Assembly (NCBI GenBank): GCA_003231795.1 | Contig: QIJI01000233.1 | Span: 1 to 6,534, forward strand | DNA length: 6,534 bases | Source: Gammaproteobacteria bacterium | GTDB lineage: Bacteria > Pseudomonadota > Gammaproteobacteria > GCA-001735895 | Reading direction: 5' to 3' | Shown: piece by piece, positions 5,581 through 6,534 of the stretch | Position numbering within the stretch: the stretch's first letter is position 1 | Layout of the letters: each line of letters begins with the position of its first letter | Notes under the pieces: generated by a model | What the model saw: only the letters and a program-made list of their open reading frames with translations | What the model was told of the DNA's origin: nothing | Database searches by the model: none | Program-made: the position numbers and the translations under genes

Positions 5581-6534
5581 TTACTGGCTCAATAGCTTGC
5601 TATAAGCATCATATTCCTGTTCTAAACCAGCATTCAACTGAACCGCCTGCTGATAACTGGTTCTCGCTGCATTCAGATTTCCAGCCTTGTACTGCGCCAT
5701 CGACAGGTTGATCCAGATACCACCATCCTCAGTATCCAGTTTGCTCGCCTGGTCATAGTTATCGATGGCCTTTGGATAGTCTTTTTGTAAAAAGAAAAAA
5801 TTACCCAGGTTAGTCTTCACTGCACTACTCTCCGGCGCCAGCTCACCCAGCGCGTCGAATACAATCGCTGCATCATCATATAGACCATAACGTGCATAGA
5901 GTATGGCTATTTGTAGTCGAGCGGTAATATTATCCGGATTGTTGGCGACCATGGTCTGGTAAGGCAGTACCAGGCGATCAATGCTTTTGGCCAGTAGAAT
6001 ATTACGCGCATGACTGACCAGACTCTCGGTGCGTTTCTTGTCCGGCATTTCAATCGAATAACTCGCTTTACGCAGGGTCACCGGCCTGTACTCTTTCCAG
6101 GCTTCACTCAGGTCAATAATACCCAGCTCATCCGCAAGCAAGGCTCTTTGATACTTATTGGCCCCCTCGGCCCAGGCTTCGACAAAATTGGTATTAATCA
6201 TGGTGGCTTCAAGCGGAATCCAGACATTTCCATCCTTGATAGCGAGCAAGCTGCTGTCCTGGCTGATTAAAACGGAATCTTCACTCGCTATTCCGGTATC
6301 AAACATCAAAAATAAATGCCCCGGCACTTCAACAAAAGCGGTTTTGATACCCAGATTTTCGAGACCCGCGCTGAGCAGAACCGACAGGTCATCACAATCA
6401 CCGCTTTTCAGGCGCAGCGTTTCCCGGGGAAACTGCACATAGTCAATCGTATCGTCCTGCAGCGACGGAAAAGGGGTATTTGGATCAATAACGTAGTTGG
6501 TGCCGGCCGCAGTCAGACTGCTGAAAAAAGCCAT
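5581..6534 (-). CDS. Transglutaminase-like and TPR protein, N-terminus outside window
   Basis: The 317 visible residues run to the very edge of the window; an ATG falls on the last three bases, but homologues I recall are larger, so this is probably the C-terminal part of a longer protein. The first part is a transglutaminase-like cysteine domain: SGDCDDLSVL with C47, VPGHLFLMFD with H73, and VWIPLEATM with E109 where classical enzymes have aspartate. Such domains usually act as proteases or amidases rather than crosslinkers. A linker (about 120-200) leads into three tetratricopeptide repeats at about 203-236, 237-270 and 271-304, which bind partner proteins. The stop is 9 bases before the secreted TPR-like gene. 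Localisation cannot be judged without the N-terminus; the partner suggests periplasm or inner membrane. The substrate is unknown. Confidence 0.82.
   Translation of the reverse strand: MAFFSSLTAAGTNYVIDPNTPFPSLQDDTIDYVQFPRETLRLKSGDCDDLSVLLSAGLENLGIKTAFVEVPGHLFLMFDTGIASEDSVLISQDSSLLAIKDGNVWIPLEATMINTNFVEAWAEGANKYQRALLADELGIIDLSEAWKEYRPVTLRKASYSIEMPDKKRTESLVSHARNILLAKSIDRLVLPYQTMVANNPDNITARLQIAILYARYGLYDDAAIVFDALGELAPESSAVKTNLGNFFFLQKDYPKAIDNYDQASKLDTEDGGIWINLSMAQYKAGNLNAARTSYQQAVQLNAGLEQEYDAYSKLLSQ

Noticed and set aside
1..6534. tRNA genes, CRISPR arrays, transposases, phage genes
   Set aside because: I looked for cloverleaf-like segments, regularly spaced repeats and mobile-element proteins and saw none apart from the palindromic repeat at the left edge.

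Overview
The window looks like a chromosomal segment of a free-living, probably marine or aquatic, gammaproteobacterium. The evidence is a DUF4197 lipoprotein, a short Prx5-type peroxiredoxin and standard bacterial TruD and TsaB. This placement is inferred from protein character only. Coding density is high, and most junctions between neighbouring genes are a few bases long or overlap.

Layout. (1) Positions 1-116 hold the right part of a palindromic intergenic repeat; its left end lies outside the window, and its outer edge supplies the stop codon of the next gene. (2) 114-1443, minus strand: a two-gene unit, a HAD-family phosphatase followed by a DUF4197 lipoprotein. (3) 1444-1509: a short divergent control region. 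(4) 1510-2639, plus strand: a 1-Cys Prx5-type peroxiredoxin and a METTL27-like SAM methyltransferase whose ribosome binding site sits on the upstream stop codon. (5) 2621-4323, minus strand: tsaB then truD, overlapping by one base. They are two tRNA modification enzymes (t6A37 and pseudouridine 13). truD and the methyltransferase converge and overlap by 19 bp around a small perfect hairpin. (6) 4388-4841, minus strand: a type II toxin-antitoxin pair (small antitoxin, then a RelE/ParE-like toxin). It is clearly more AT-rich than tsaB beside it, with a candidate promoter and palindromic operator upstream. (7) 4859-6534, minus strand: the end of an envelope-type operon. It contains a transglutaminase-like/TPR protein cut by the window edge, a small secreted TPR-like protein with a FecR-like GIRGAE motif, and a possible 47-residue ORF that ends in a TAATG junction at the antitoxin region.

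The most notable points are: the repeat that donates a stop codon; the AT-rich toxin-antitoxin module wedged between an envelope operon and tsaB, with an operator-like palindrome on its -10 box; the undescribed small ORF before it; and the transglutaminase-TPR plus secreted TPR pair, whose role I cannot name. I saw no tRNA, rRNA, CRISPR array, transposase or phage gene. No stretch longer than 300 bases lacks a gene; the longest gene-poor stretch is 4842-5028.
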